Source of the DNA: CAMPJU01 sp046566095
GTDB taxonomy: Bacteria; Pseudomonadota; Gammaproteobacteria; Xanthomonadales; Xanthomonadaceae
Length of the DNA: 21,303 bases
Reading direction: 5' to 3'
Assembly: GCA_046566095.1 (NCBI GenBank)
Contig: JBKHXI010000203.1
Span: 1-21,303 of the forward strand
Shown one piece after another: positions 1 to 11,382 of this stretch. The notes beneath the pieces were generated by a model. The model ran no database searches and was not told the origin of the DNA. It saw nothing but the letters and a program-made list of their open reading frames with translations. A program made the position numbers and the translations under genes. The first letter of the stretch is position 1. The number at the start of each line of letters is the position of its first letter.

Positions 1-2
1 CC

Positions 3-1121
3 ATGAGCAAGCGCGATTACTACGAGGTCCTCGGGGTGGGACGCGACGCGTCCGACGAGGAGCTGAAGAAGGCCTATCGCCGCTGCGCGATGAAATACCA
101 TCCCGACCGCAACGGCGGGGATGCCGAGGCGCTGGAGAAGTTCAAGGAGTGCAAGCAGGCCTACGAGGTGCTGTCGGACCCGGGCAGGCGCCGGGCCTAC
201 GACCAGCACGGGCATGCCGCCTTCGAGCACGGGATGGGCGGCGGCGGCGCCGGTTTCGCCGACGTGGGCGACATCTTCGGGGACATCTTCGGCAACATCT
301 TCGGCGGCGGCATGCGCGGCGGGCCGCGCCGCGGCGCCGACATCGGCTACGTGCTCGAGCTCGACCTGGAGGACGCCGTGGCCGGGGTCGAGAAGCGCAT
401 CGAGGTGCCGACCCTGGTCGACTGCGGGCCCTGCGCGGGCAGCGGTTCGGAGGACGGCCGGCTGGAGACCTGCGCCACCTGCCACGGCCACGGCCAGGTG
501 CGCCTGCAGCGCGGCATCTTCAGCATGCAGCAGACCTGTCCGCAGTGCGGCGGCCGCGGCCAGACCATCCGCAACCCGTGCCCGCGCTGTCACGGCCGCG
601 GGCGGGTCGAGGAGGAGAAGGTGCTGTCGGTGAAGATCCCGGCCGGGGTCGACAATGGCGACCGCATCCGCCTGGCCGGCGAGGGCGAGGCGGGCCCGCC
701 GGGCACCCGCCCCGGCGACCTCTACGTCGAGGTCCGGGTGCGGCCGCACCCGATCTTCGTGCGCGACGGCGACGACCTGCACTGCGAGGTCCCGATCCGG
801 ATCGCGCAGGCCGCGCTCGGCGACACCGTGCGCGTGCCCACCCTGGGCGGCGACGCCGAGATCCGGATTCCGGCGCAGACCCAGACCGGCAAGGTGTTCC
901 GGCTGCGCGACAAGGGCGTGCGCTCGGTGCGCAGCCGCAAGCCCGGCGACCTGTACTGCAAGGTCGTGGTGGAGACCCCGGTGAACCTCACCGCCGAGCA
1001 GCGCGAGCTGCTGGAGCGCTTCGACGCCACCTTCGTCGGCGAGGGCGGGCGCCGCCACGCGCCGCGTTCGGCGACCTTCCTCGACGGCGTCAAGGGCTTC
1101 TGGGACCGGATGGTGTCCTGA
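3..1121 (+). CDS. dnaJ: Chaperone protein DnaJ (Hsp40)
   Basis: Cochaperone that delivers unfolded clients to DnaK and stimulates its ATPase in the cytoplasm. The 372-residue protein is full length (E. coli about 376). Residues 1-70 form the J domain with the HPD motif at 33-35. A Gly/Phe-rich linker follows at about 75-110. Four CxxCxGxG repeats begin at C141, C157, C179 and C193 and make the two zinc centres. The C-terminal substrate-binding and dimerisation region runs to the end. The ATG lies two bases from the window edge, so its ribosome binding site and any dnaK or grpE upstream cannot be seen. The start gives the standard N-terminus with Tyr-Tyr at residues 6-7. A small GCAGG/CCTGC hairpin (1130-1143) follows the stop, without a T run. 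Confidence 0.97.
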   Translation: MSKRDYYEVLGVGRDASDEELKKAYRRCAMKYHPDRNGGDAEALEKFKECKQAYEVLSDPGRRRAYDQHGHAAFEHGMGGGGAGFADVGDIFGDIFGNIFGGGMRGGPRRGADIGYVLELDLEDAVAGVEKRIEVPTLVDCGPCAGSGSEDGRLETCATCHGHGQVRLQRGIFSMQQTCPQCGGRGQTIRNPCPRCHGRGRVEEEKVLSVKIPAGVDNGDRIRLAGEGEAGPPGTRPGDLYVEVRVRPHPIFVRDGDDLHCEVPIRIAQAALGDTVRVPTLGGDAEIRIPAQTQTGKVFRLRDKGVRSVRSRKPGDLYCKVVVETPVNLTAEQRELLERFDATFVGEGGRRHAPRSATFLDGVKGFWDRMVS

Positions 1122-1296
1122 TTCCGGCGGCAGGGTGTCCTGCATCCCGGTTCGAATCCGTTCGCTGGCGCAGCCCGGCCCGGCGCGCTAGGGTGCGGGA
1201 AACCGCGGCCGCGGGGGGCGGCCCGGGGGAGGACATGCCCGCAACCACGACCGGCCGCCGCGCCCGCAGTCCACGCCCTCCGGCGGAGGCCGGACA

Positions 1297-2376
1297 ATGA
1301 CCTCCGCCGACGGCCGGCCGCAGGCGCCGGCGGATGAGGGCGGCCTGCGCCGCCGCTTGGACTTCGAGCGCCGGCTCACCGCCGTCTCGGCCGAACTCAT
1401 GCGCAGCGAGGGCGAAGGCCTGGACGCGGCCGTGGTTGCCGGGCTGGCGGCGGTCGGCGGCTTCTTCGAGGTCGACCGCGCCTACCTGTTCGAGATCGAC
1501 GAGGCGGCCGGGACCAAGAGCAATACCCACGAATGGGTGGCGGAGGGCGTCTCCTCGGAGGCCGCCAACCTGCAGGACCTGCCGTTGGGCCTGTTCCCCT
1601 GGCTGATGGGGCAGTTGCGCGCGGACCGCGCCGTGGCCCTGGACGACGTTTCCCGGCTGCCGCCCGAAGCGGTGGCCGAGCGCCGCGAGTTCGAGCGCGA
1701 GGGCATCCGTTCGATCGCGATCGTGCCGATCTGGAACGGTCCGCGCCTGGTCGGCTTCGCCGGCTTCGACGCAGTGCGCCGCCAGGTGCACTGGGACGAG
1801 GACTACCTGACCGGACTGCGGTTGCTGGCGCAGATGCTGGGCAGCGCCCTGCGTGCGCGCGAATTCGCCCGCAGGCTGCAGACGCTGGCTTTCCACGACC
1901 CGCTGACCGGCCTGCCCAACCGCGCGCTGCTGGGCGACCGGATGGAGGCGGCGCTGCGCCGCGCGCGGCGCTACGGCAGCCAGGTACTGGTGGCCCTGCT
2001 GGACCTGGACGACTTCAAGCCGGTCAACGACTGCCATGGCCACGCGGTCGGCGACGCGGTGCTGTGCGAGGCGGCGCGGCGGCTGCAGCGCAGTCTGCGC
2101 GCCACCGACACGGTCGCGCGGCTGGGCGGCGACGAGTTCGTGCTGGTGGTCGAAGACGCCCAGGAAGCGATGTCCACCGTGGCCGACCGGCTGCTGGCCG
2201 CGTTCGACCAGCCCTTCCGGGTCGAGGGCCTGACGCTTGCGCTGAGCCCGAGCATCGGCATCGTCCGGGCCGGGACCGGCGACGACTGCGCGGACCGGCT
2301 GCTGCGCCGCGCGGATGCGGCGATGTACCGCGCCAAGGCCGCCGGCAAGCACCGCTGGATGGGCGAGGCGCGTTGA
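1297..2376 (+). CDS. GAF-GGDEF diguanylate cyclase
   Basis: Predicted cytoplasmic diguanylate cyclase making cyclic di-GMP from two GTP. The 359-residue protein has a GAF-like sensor at about 20-190 and a GGDEF domain at about 195-355. The active site is intact: GGDEF at 277-281, with the upstream DLDDFK, ND and GH motifs typical of active cyclases. An RxxD inhibitory I-site (R268-D271) lies exactly five residues before GGDEF, so product feedback inhibition is expected. There is no EAL domain, signal peptide or membrane segment. The ATG is preceded by GGAGG at 1285-1289 with 7 nt spacing. A weak TAGGGT (1189-1194) is the only -10-like box I saw in the 175-nt gap after dnaJ. The GAF ligand cannot be read from the sequence. 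Family assignment is firm; the physiological role is unknown. Confidence 0.93.
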   Translation: MTSADGRPQAPADEGGLRRRLDFERRLTAVSAELMRSEGEGLDAAVVAGLAAVGGFFEVDRAYLFEIDEAAGTKSNTHEWVAEGVSSEAANLQDLPLGLFPWLMGQLRADRAVALDDVSRLPPEAVAERREFEREGIRSIAIVPIWNGPRLVGFAGFDAVRRQVHWDEDYLTGLRLLAQMLGSALRAREFARRLQTLAFHDPLTGLPNRALLGDRMEAALRRARRYGSQVLVALLDLDDFKPVNDCHGHAVGDAVLCEAARRLQRSLRATDTVARLGGDEFVLVVEDAQEAMSTVADRLLAAFDQPFRVEGLTLALSPSIGIVRAGTGDDCADRLLRRADAAMYRAKAAGKHRWMGEAR

Positions 2377-2384
2377 CCGCCGGC

Positions 2385-2413
2385 TTGCCGCTGGCGCGGG
2401 CCGCCGCTAGCCT
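2385..2413 (+). promoter_or_regulatory. Candidate dapB promoter, leaderless arrangement
   Basis: TTGCCG (2385-2390) and TAGCCT (2408-2413) are separated by 17 bp. Only 6 nt lie between the -10 box and the dapB ATG, so transcription would begin at or within a base or two of the start codon. No Shine-Dalgarno sequence is visible. The call rests on motif spacing alone. Confidence 0.45.
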
Positions 2414-2419
2414 GCGCGC

Positions 2420-3133
2420 ATGACCGGTCCCGTCCGCATCCTCGTCCACGGCGCCTCGGGCCGGATGGGCCAGGCCCTGCTGCGCCTGTGCGGCGAATCG
2501 GCGGACTGCGCCGCGGTCGCCGCGGTCTCCGGCAGCCGGCCGGGGCAGCGCGTGCTCGACGGCGTGCCGCAGTTCGCCGCCAGCGAGATGGGCGGCGTGC
2601 CGGACTTCGACGTGGCGATCGACTTCAGCCTGCCTGCGGCCTTCGACGGCATCCTGGACCTGTGCCTGAAGCGCGGCCGCGCCCTGGTATCGGGCACCAC
2701 CGGCCTGGACGAGGCGCAGCGCGCCGCCCTGGACCGCGCCGCCGCGCGCATCCCGGTGGCCTGGGCGGCGAACTACAGCCTCGGGGTGGCGGTGCTGGCC
2801 GAGCTGGTCGAGCGCGCCGCCGCCGCGCTGCGCGGCTGGGACTGCGACATCGTCGAGGCCCACCACGCCCACAAGCGCGACGCGCCCTCGGGCACCGCGC
2901 TGGCGCTGGGCGCCTCGGCCGGGCAGGGCGGGGCGCAGCCGCGCTACGCCAGCCTCCGCGCCGGCGACATCGTCGGCGAGCACACCGTGCAGTTCACCGG
3001 TCCCGGCGAAAGGATCGAACTGGTCCACCGTGCCGGCAGCCGCGATGTCTTCGCGCGTGGCGCGCTGCATGCGGCCGCGCGGCTGCACGGGCGCCCGCCC
3101 GGCCGCTACGGCCTGCGCGACCTGCTGGATTGA
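2420..3133 (+). CDS. dapB: 4-hydroxy-tetrahydrodipicolinate reductase
   Basis: NAD(P)H-dependent reductase of the diaminopimelate/lysine pathway, acting in the cytoplasm. The 237-residue protein is shorter than E. coli DapB (273) but carries all the landmarks I looked for. The dinucleotide-binding GASGRMG loop is at 11-17, and the GTTG segment at 92-95. The catalytic HHxxK is at H148, H149 and K152, followed by DAPSGT. The C-terminal GERIEL and the segment SRDVFARGAL, part of the substrate-binding domain, are present. It lies 43 nt after the GGDEF gene and 200 nt before carA on the same strand. The start has no ribosome binding site and fits a leaderless mRNA from the TAGCCT box just upstream. 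Identity is firm; the short length matches what I recall for Xanthomonadaceae, but I could not check it. Confidence 0.95.
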   Translation: MTGPVRILVHGASGRMGQALLRLCGESADCAAVAAVSGSRPGQRVLDGVPQFAASEMGGVPDFDVAIDFSLPAAFDGILDLCLKRGRALVSGTTGLDEAQRAALDRAAARIPVAWAANYSLGVAVLAELVERAAAALRGWDCDIVEAHHAHKRDAPSGTALALGASAGQGGAQPRYASLRAGDIVGEHTVQFTGPGERIELVHRAGSRDVFARGALHAAARLHGRPPGRYGLRDLLD

Positions 3134-3192
3134 ACCGTCCCCGCGCCGGCGCTGCCGCGCCGCGGGCGCTGGCGCCATCGCGGCCGTCCGGG

Positions 3193-3198
3193 TAGAAT
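3193..3198 (+). promoter_or_regulatory. Candidate carAB promoter (-10 TAGAAT)
   Basis: TAGAAT lies in the dapB-carA gap and matches the form of the -10 box seen before prfB and, on the minus strand, before rpfF. Transcription would start near 3205, leaving a leader of about 130 nt before the carA GTG. No convincing -35 box is visible at the usual distance. Confidence 0.45.
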
Positions 3199-3220
3199 TC
3201 CCGCTCGCCCGTACCCAGCC

Positions 3221-3306
3221 TGCCGGACCGGTCCCGCCGCGTCCGCGGCGAGCTGCAGCCCGGATTCCCCGCCCAGCCCGGCGGGCAAGGCGGCGGCGGT
3301 CCGGCA
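3221..3306 (+). repeat. Long-range inverted repeat in the carA leader
   Basis: TGCCGGACCG (3221-3230) pairs perfectly with CGGTCCGGCA (3297-3306). A second stem, CGCCGC (3235-3240) with GCGGCG (3290-3295), continues inside it after a small internal loop. A further hairpin, CCCGCC/GGCGGG, can form within the enclosed loop. The CCGGCA of the right arm recurs at 3311-3316, so the left arm could switch partners close to the start codon. No U tract follows, so a simple intrinsic terminator is unlikely. Function is unknown. Confidence 0.55.
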
Positions 3307-3333
3307 CTTCCCGGCAGCCGAGGCGATTCCCGC

Positions 3334-4482
<1,149 letters not shown>

Positions 4483-4483
4483 C

Positions 4484-7729
<3,246 letters not shown>

Positions 7730-7751
7730 GGCGCACGCCTGGCGGCGGCCG

Positions 7752-7780
7752 CCGGCCGCGCGCCCTTGCGCGCCGGCCGG
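7752..7780 (+). terminator. GC hairpin after carB (no T run)
   Basis: CCGGCCGCGCGC (7752-7763) can pair with 7768-7780 through 12 base pairs with one bulged C and a CCTT loop. It begins 22 nt after the carB stop. There is no T tract, so it may slow polymerase or protect the carAB mRNA end rather than terminate on its own. Its loop and right arm overlap the proposed -35 box of greA. Confidence 0.4.
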
Positions 7781-7793
7781 CAACAGGCACAAT
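7766..7793 (+). promoter_or_regulatory. Candidate greA promoter
   Basis: TTGCGC (7766-7771) and CACAAT (7788-7793) are 16 bp apart. Transcription would start near 7800, giving a leader of about 45 nt that carries the AGGAAACAG ribosome binding site. The promoter overlaps the hairpin after carB, so read-through from carAB is also possible. Confidence 0.4.
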
Positions 7794-7845
7794 CGGGACA
7801 TCGTATCCATGGTCCGGCCGCGGCCGGCAACAGGAAACAGCTGCC

Positions 7846-8322
7846 ATGCGAGCACCGCTCACCACCCGCGGCGCGCAGCGCCTGCGCGCCGAACTCGAGG
7901 AACTCAAGTCGGTGCGCCGGCCTGCGGTGATCCACGCGATCGCCGAGGCCCGCGCCCACGGCGACCTCAAGGAGAACGCGGAGTACCACGCCGCGCGCGA
8001 GCAGCAGGGCTTCATCGAGGGCCGCATCAAGCAGCTCGAGGCCGAGCTGTCGCATGCCCAGGTGATCGACGTGTCCAAGCTCGACGCCGGCAGCCGGGTG
8101 GTGTTCGGCGCGACCGTGCAGTTGGCCGATGTCGAGACCGACGAGGAGAAGACCTGGCAGATCGTCGGGGACCTGGAGGCGGACATCAAGCAGGGCCTGA
8201 TCGCGATCTCCTCGCCGGTCGCGCGCGCGCTGATCGGCAAGCACGAGGGCGACAGCGTCGTCATCGAGGCGCCCGGCGGCACCCGCGAGTTCGAGATCCT
8301 CGCCGTCTCCTACCGGGGCTGA
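7846..8322 (+). CDS. greA: Transcription elongation factor GreA
   Basis: Binds the RNA polymerase secondary channel and stimulates cleavage of backtracked transcripts. The 158-residue length equals E. coli GreA. The N-terminal coiled coil covers about 1-75, with the acidic tip in HGDLKENAEYH at 38-48 (D40 and E43 correspond to E. coli D41 and E44). The C-terminal globular domain contains IVGDLEADIKQGLI and SPVARALIGK. The ATG is preceded by AGGAA at 7832-7836, a good ribosome binding site. rpfE starts 9 nt after its stop and recJ overlaps rpfE, so the three form a likely operon. Confidence 0.97.
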   Translation: MRAPLTTRGAQRLRAELEELKSVRRPAVIHAIAEARAHGDLKENAEYHAAREQQGFIEGRIKQLEAELSHAQVIDVSKLDAGSRVVFGATVQLADVETDEEKTWQIVGDLEADIKQGLIAISSPVARALIGKHEGDSVVIEAPGGTREFEILAVSYRG

Positions 8323-8331
8323 GCCCGCTCC

Positions 8332-9294
8332 GTGGCCAGGCTGGTGCTGCTGCTGCCCGAGCGCGCGCGCCTGCGCGGCGGTCTGCCGCCGCGCGCGGCC
8401 GCCGCGCTGGCGCGGGCGGACGCGCCGGCGCCGGGCGAAGCGGGCGCGCAGGCGCAGCTGCTGCGCCATTTCGACCTGCTTCCGCGCGGCTGGCCGGTGG
8501 CCGCCCTGACCCGGCAGCTGGACGCGGGCGACGCCGCGCTCGGCGCCTGGCTTCGCGCCGATCCGGCGCACGTGCGCCCGGACATCAACGGCGCGCGCCT
8601 GCTCGCCTGCGGCAGCGGGCTGGACCTGGACGCTGACGACTGCCGGGCGCTGCTGCCGGCGCTGCGCCCGCTGTTCGGCGACGCCGGCTTCCCGATCGAC
8701 GCGCCGGACCCCGGGCGTTGGTACCTGCGGCTGCCGCGCGAGGCCCGGCTGCCGCCATTCGCGCCGCCGGAACAGGCGCTGGGCACGGACCTGCTCGAAC
8801 AGCTCGAGGCCGGCGCCGGCGACCCCGGGGCCCGGCGCTGGCGCGCGCTGCTGAGCGAGGCCCAGGTGGTGCTGCACAACCATCCGTGGAACGCCAGGCG
8901 CGCGGCCGCCGGCAAGGTGCCGGTGAACTCGCTCTGGTTCTGGGGCGGCGGCACGCTGCCGGACCGGGTTTCGGCCAGGGGCGCGACGCAGGTCGCCTCG
9001 GACGAGGTGCTGCTGCGGGCGCTGGCCACCGCGGCCGGTTGCGCGGTCGTCGCGCCCGCCGGGTTCCGCCTGCCGGGCGGGGAAGCGCTGCGCGATCTGC
9101 GCGAGGCGCGCGATGCCGGCCGGCTGGCGGAAGACTGGCTGGACCCGGCGCTGGACGCATTGCATGCCGGGGATCTGGGCGAACTGCTGCTGGATTTCGC
9201 CGACGGCGCCTGCCTGCGCCTGCGACGCGGCCAGCGCTGGCGCTTCTGGCGGCGCCCACTGGCCGGCCTGGCCGCCACGCAGCAACCCGGGTGA
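8332..9294 (+). CDS. rpfE: RpfE-like protein, phosphoglycerate mutase-related
   Basis: A 320-residue protein of the RpfE family, often labelled as related to phosphoglycerate mutase; its biochemical activity is not established. The most recognisable segment is NSLWFWGGGTLP, with WFWGGG at 202-207. HNHP lies about 15 residues before it, and an N-terminal LVLLLPERARL follows the start. I see no metal-binding or catalytic set like that of a true cofactor-independent phosphoglycerate mutase, so enzyme activity is doubtful. The start is GTG, 9 nt after greA with only a weak ribosome binding site. The TGA stop overlaps the recJ GTG (GTGA), so the two are coupled. In Xanthomonas, rpfE lies between greA and recJ near the DSF cluster, as here, which is the main reason for the symbol. 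No signal peptide is seen. Confidence 0.8.
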   Translation: MARLVLLLPERARLRGGLPPRAAAALARADAPAPGEAGAQAQLLRHFDLLPRGWPVAALTRQLDAGDAALGAWLRADPAHVRPDINGARLLACGSGLDLDADDCRALLPALRPLFGDAGFPIDAPDPGRWYLRLPREARLPPFAPPEQALGTDLLEQLEAGAGDPGARRWRALLSEAQVVLHNHPWNARRAAAGKVPVNSLWFWGGGTLPDRVSARGATQVASDEVLLRALATAAGCAVVAPAGFRLPGGEALRDLREARDAGRLAEDWLDPALDALHAGDLGELLLDFADGACLRLRRGQRWRFWRRPLAGLAATQQPG

Positions 9295-11015
9295 GCGCCG
9301 CGCCGACGCTGCGCCGCCGTCCGCAGGCGGAACCGGAGGGCGCATGGCCCGAGCGGATCCCGCCGCTGCTGCGCCGGCTCTATGCCGCGCGTGGCGCACC
9401 GCGCCACGGGCAGGCGCTGCCGCCGCTGCGCGCGCTGCCGCCGCCGGACATGGCCGGGATCGACGCCGCCACCGCGCTGCTGGACCAGGCCATCGCCGCC
9501 GACCGGCACGTGGTCGTGGTCGGCGACTTCGACTGCGACGGCGCCACCGCCTGCGCGGTCGGCGTGCGCGGCCTGCGGCTGCTCGGCGCCCGGCGGGTCA
9601 CGCCGGCGGTGGCCGACCGCGCGGTCCACGGCTACGGGCTGTCGCCCGGCCTGGTCGAGGATCTGGCGCCGCTGCGGCCGGACCTGCTGCTCACCGTCGA
9701 CCATGGCATCGCCTGCCATGCCGGCATCGCCGCGGCCCGCGCGCGCGGCTGGCAGGTGCTGGTCACCGACCACCACCTGCCGGCCGCGACGCTGCCGGAT
9801 GCCGACGCCATCGTGAATCCGAACCTGCCCGGCTGCCGCTTTCCCTCCAAGGCGCTGGCCGGGGTGGGCGTGGTGTTCTACCTGCTGCTGGCGCTGCGCG
9901 CGCGGCAGCGCAGGGCCGGCCGCTACCCGGCCGGGGACGAACCGGACCTGGCGGTGCTGCTGGACCTGGTAGCGGTGGGCACGATCGCCGACCTGGTGCC
10001 GCTGGACGCCTGCAACCGGGCCCTGGTCGCGGCCGGCCTGCGGCGCCTGCGCGCCGGGCGCGGATGCGCGGGCCTGGTGGCGCTGGCCGAAGCCGGCGGC
10101 CGCCAGCCGGCGCTGCTCACCGCCGCCGACGTGGGCTTCGCGCTCGCGCCCCGGCTCAACGCGGCCGGGCGCCTGCAGGACATGGCGCTGGGGATCGAGT
10201 GCCTGCTCAGCGACGACCCGGTGCAGGCGCGCGCGATCGCCGCCAGCCTGGACGCGGTCAACCGCGAGCGGCGCGCGCTGCAGCAGCGGATGACCGAGGC
10301 CGCGGAGGCGGCGCTGGCGCGGGTCGTCCTCGAAGGACCGCCGCCGGCCGCCGCCTGCCTGTTCGATCCCGACTGGCACCCCGGCGTGGTCGGGCTGGTG
10401 GCCTCGCGGATCAAGGACCGGCTGCACCGGCCCGTGGTCGCATTCGCCCCGGCGGAACCGGGCGGCGCCATGCTGCGCGGTTCGGCGCGATCGATCCCGG
10501 GCTTCCACGTCCGCGACGCGCTCGCGGCGGTGGCCGCCGCCCGGCCCGGCCTGGTGGAGCGGTTCGGCGGGCATGCGATGGCGGCCGGGTTGAGCCTGCC
10601 GCTGGAATCGCTGCCGGACTTCGCGGCGGCGTTCCAGGCGCATGCGCAGGCCATGCTGGGGCCCGAGCAGCTGCGCGCGGAACTGTGGACCGACGGCGAA
10701 CTGGCGCCGCAGGAGTTCGACCACGCCGTCGCCTGCGCGCTGCGCGACGGCGGTCCCTGGGGGCAGGGTTTCCCGGAGCCGGTCTTCGACGGCGAGTTCG
10801 AGGTGGCGCGCTGGCGCCGGGTCGCGGAACGGCACCTGCGCCTGGACCTGCGGATCGCCGGCCGGATCGTGCCGGCGATCGAGTTCGGCGGCTGGAACGG
10901 CACGCCGCCGCCGGCGCGGGTGCGCATCGCCTACCGGCTCGAGCCCGACGACTACCGCGGCGGCGATGCGGTGCAGCTGGTCGTCGTGCACCGCCAGGCC
11001 CCCGGCGCGCCGTAG
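9291..11015 (+). CDS. recJ: Single-stranded-DNA-specific exonuclease RecJ
   Basis: 5'-to-3' single-strand exonuclease of RecF-type recombination, mismatch and base-excision repair. The 574 residues compare with 577 in E. coli. DHH-family motifs are in order: GDFDCDG at 78-84, VDHG around D137, TDHH with D160-H161-H162, then VAVGTIADLVPLD near 225. The DHHA1 motif GGHAMAAG starts at G426, and an OB-like C-terminal region follows. The start is a GTG overlapping the rpfE TGA by 4 nt, chosen because it gives the expected N-terminus and family length. An alternative reading frame from further upstream would run through rpfE. The TAG stop is the TAG of the first REP element's GTAG head, so the extreme C-terminus may have been set by the repeat. 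Confidence 0.96.
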   Translation: MSAAPTLRRRPQAEPEGAWPERIPPLLRRLYAARGAPRHGQALPPLRALPPPDMAGIDAATALLDQAIAADRHVVVVGDFDCDGATACAVGVRGLRLLGARRVTPAVADRAVHGYGLSPGLVEDLAPLRPDLLLTVDHGIACHAGIAAARARGWQVLVTDHHLPAATLPDADAIVNPNLPGCRFPSKALAGVGVVFYLLLALRARQRRAGRYPAGDEPDLAVLLDLVAVGTIADLVPLDACNRALVAAGLRRLRAGRGCAGLVALAEAGGRQPALLTAADVGFALAPRLNAAGRLQDMALGIECLLSDDPVQARAIAASLDAVNRERRALQQRMTEAAEAALARVVLEGPPPAAACLFDPDWHPGVVGLVASRIKDRLHRPVVAFAPAEPGGAMLRGSARSIPGFHVRDALAAVAAARPGLVERFGGHAMAAGLSLPLESLPDFAAAFQAHAQAMLGPEQLRAELWTDGELAPQEFDHAVACALRDGGPWGQGFPEPVFDGEFEVARWRRVAERHLRLDLRIAGRIVPAIEFGGWNGTPPPARVRIAYRLEPDDYRGGDAVQLVVVHRQAPGAP

Positions 11016-11289
11016 GAGCACCCCTTGGGCGCGCGATGGCGCAGGGCCGGCGCCTTATCGCGGGCAAGGCTCGCTCCTACATGGTTCCCACCTTTCGTAG
11101 GAGCGCCCCTTGGGCGCGATGGCGCAGGGCCGGCGCCCTATCGCGGGCAAGGCCCGCTCCTACGAGGTTCCCACCTTTCGTAGGAGCGCCCCTTGGGCGC
11201 GATGGAACAGGGCCGGCGCCGTATCGCGGGCAAGGCCCGCTCCTACGAGGTTCCCACCTTTCGTAGGAGCGCCCCTTGGGCGCGATCGC
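11012..11289. repeat. Tandem array of GTAG-type REP palindromes
   Basis: Three full units (11012-11080, 11097-11163, 11180-11246) and a truncated fourth (from 11263) repeat every 83-85 bp. Each full unit is a pair of inverted REPs. The left one opens GTAGGAGC and folds as a short GC stem around CCTTG. The right one ends CGCTCCTAC and, read in reverse, has the same GTAGGAGCG...CCTTG...CGCGAT plan. Units are joined by a nearly constant 16-bp linker containing GGTTCCCACCTTTC. This is the organisation of REP doublets (BIMEs), and the GTAG head is typical of elements mobilised by REP-associated tyrosine transposases. No such transposase is in the window. The array lies between recJ and prfB and may also protect the recJ mRNA 3' end. 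Confidence 0.88.
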
Positions 11290-11340
11290 CCGCGGACGCC
11301 GCGCGCCCATCGCCGCGGTCGCGGGGATGGTCGTGCTCGC

Positions 11341-11349
11341 TGCTAGAAT
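11341..11349 (+). promoter_or_regulatory. Candidate prfB promoter (extended -10)
   Basis: TGCTAGAAT combines the extended TGn element with a good -10 TAGAAT (11344-11349). No clear -35 is seen, which suits an extended -10 promoter. Transcription would start near 11356, giving a leader of about 27 nt. It lies just beyond the REP array, so prfB probably has its own promoter. Confidence 0.55.
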
Positions 11350-11382
11350 TGCCGGCCGCATTCCACTGGACCTGCCACGGAC

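Noticed and set aside
1149..1160. GGTTCGAATCC, matching a tRNA T-loop, downstream of dnaJ.
   Set aside because: No D arm, anticodon arm or matching acceptor stem is found on either side; the upstream bases are dnaJ coding sequence. At most a chance match or a tiny relic.
8718..9290. Extension of recJ upstream of its GTG, through rpfE.
   Set aside because: The extra residues are an off-frame reading of rpfE with biased composition, and the GTG at 9291 yields the usual RecJ length.
11012..11289. Possible CRISPR array because of regular repeats and 16-bp intervals.
   Set aside because: The intervals are nearly identical to one another, the repeats are internally paired palindromes of about 67 bp, and no cas gene is present. 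This is a REP/BIME array.
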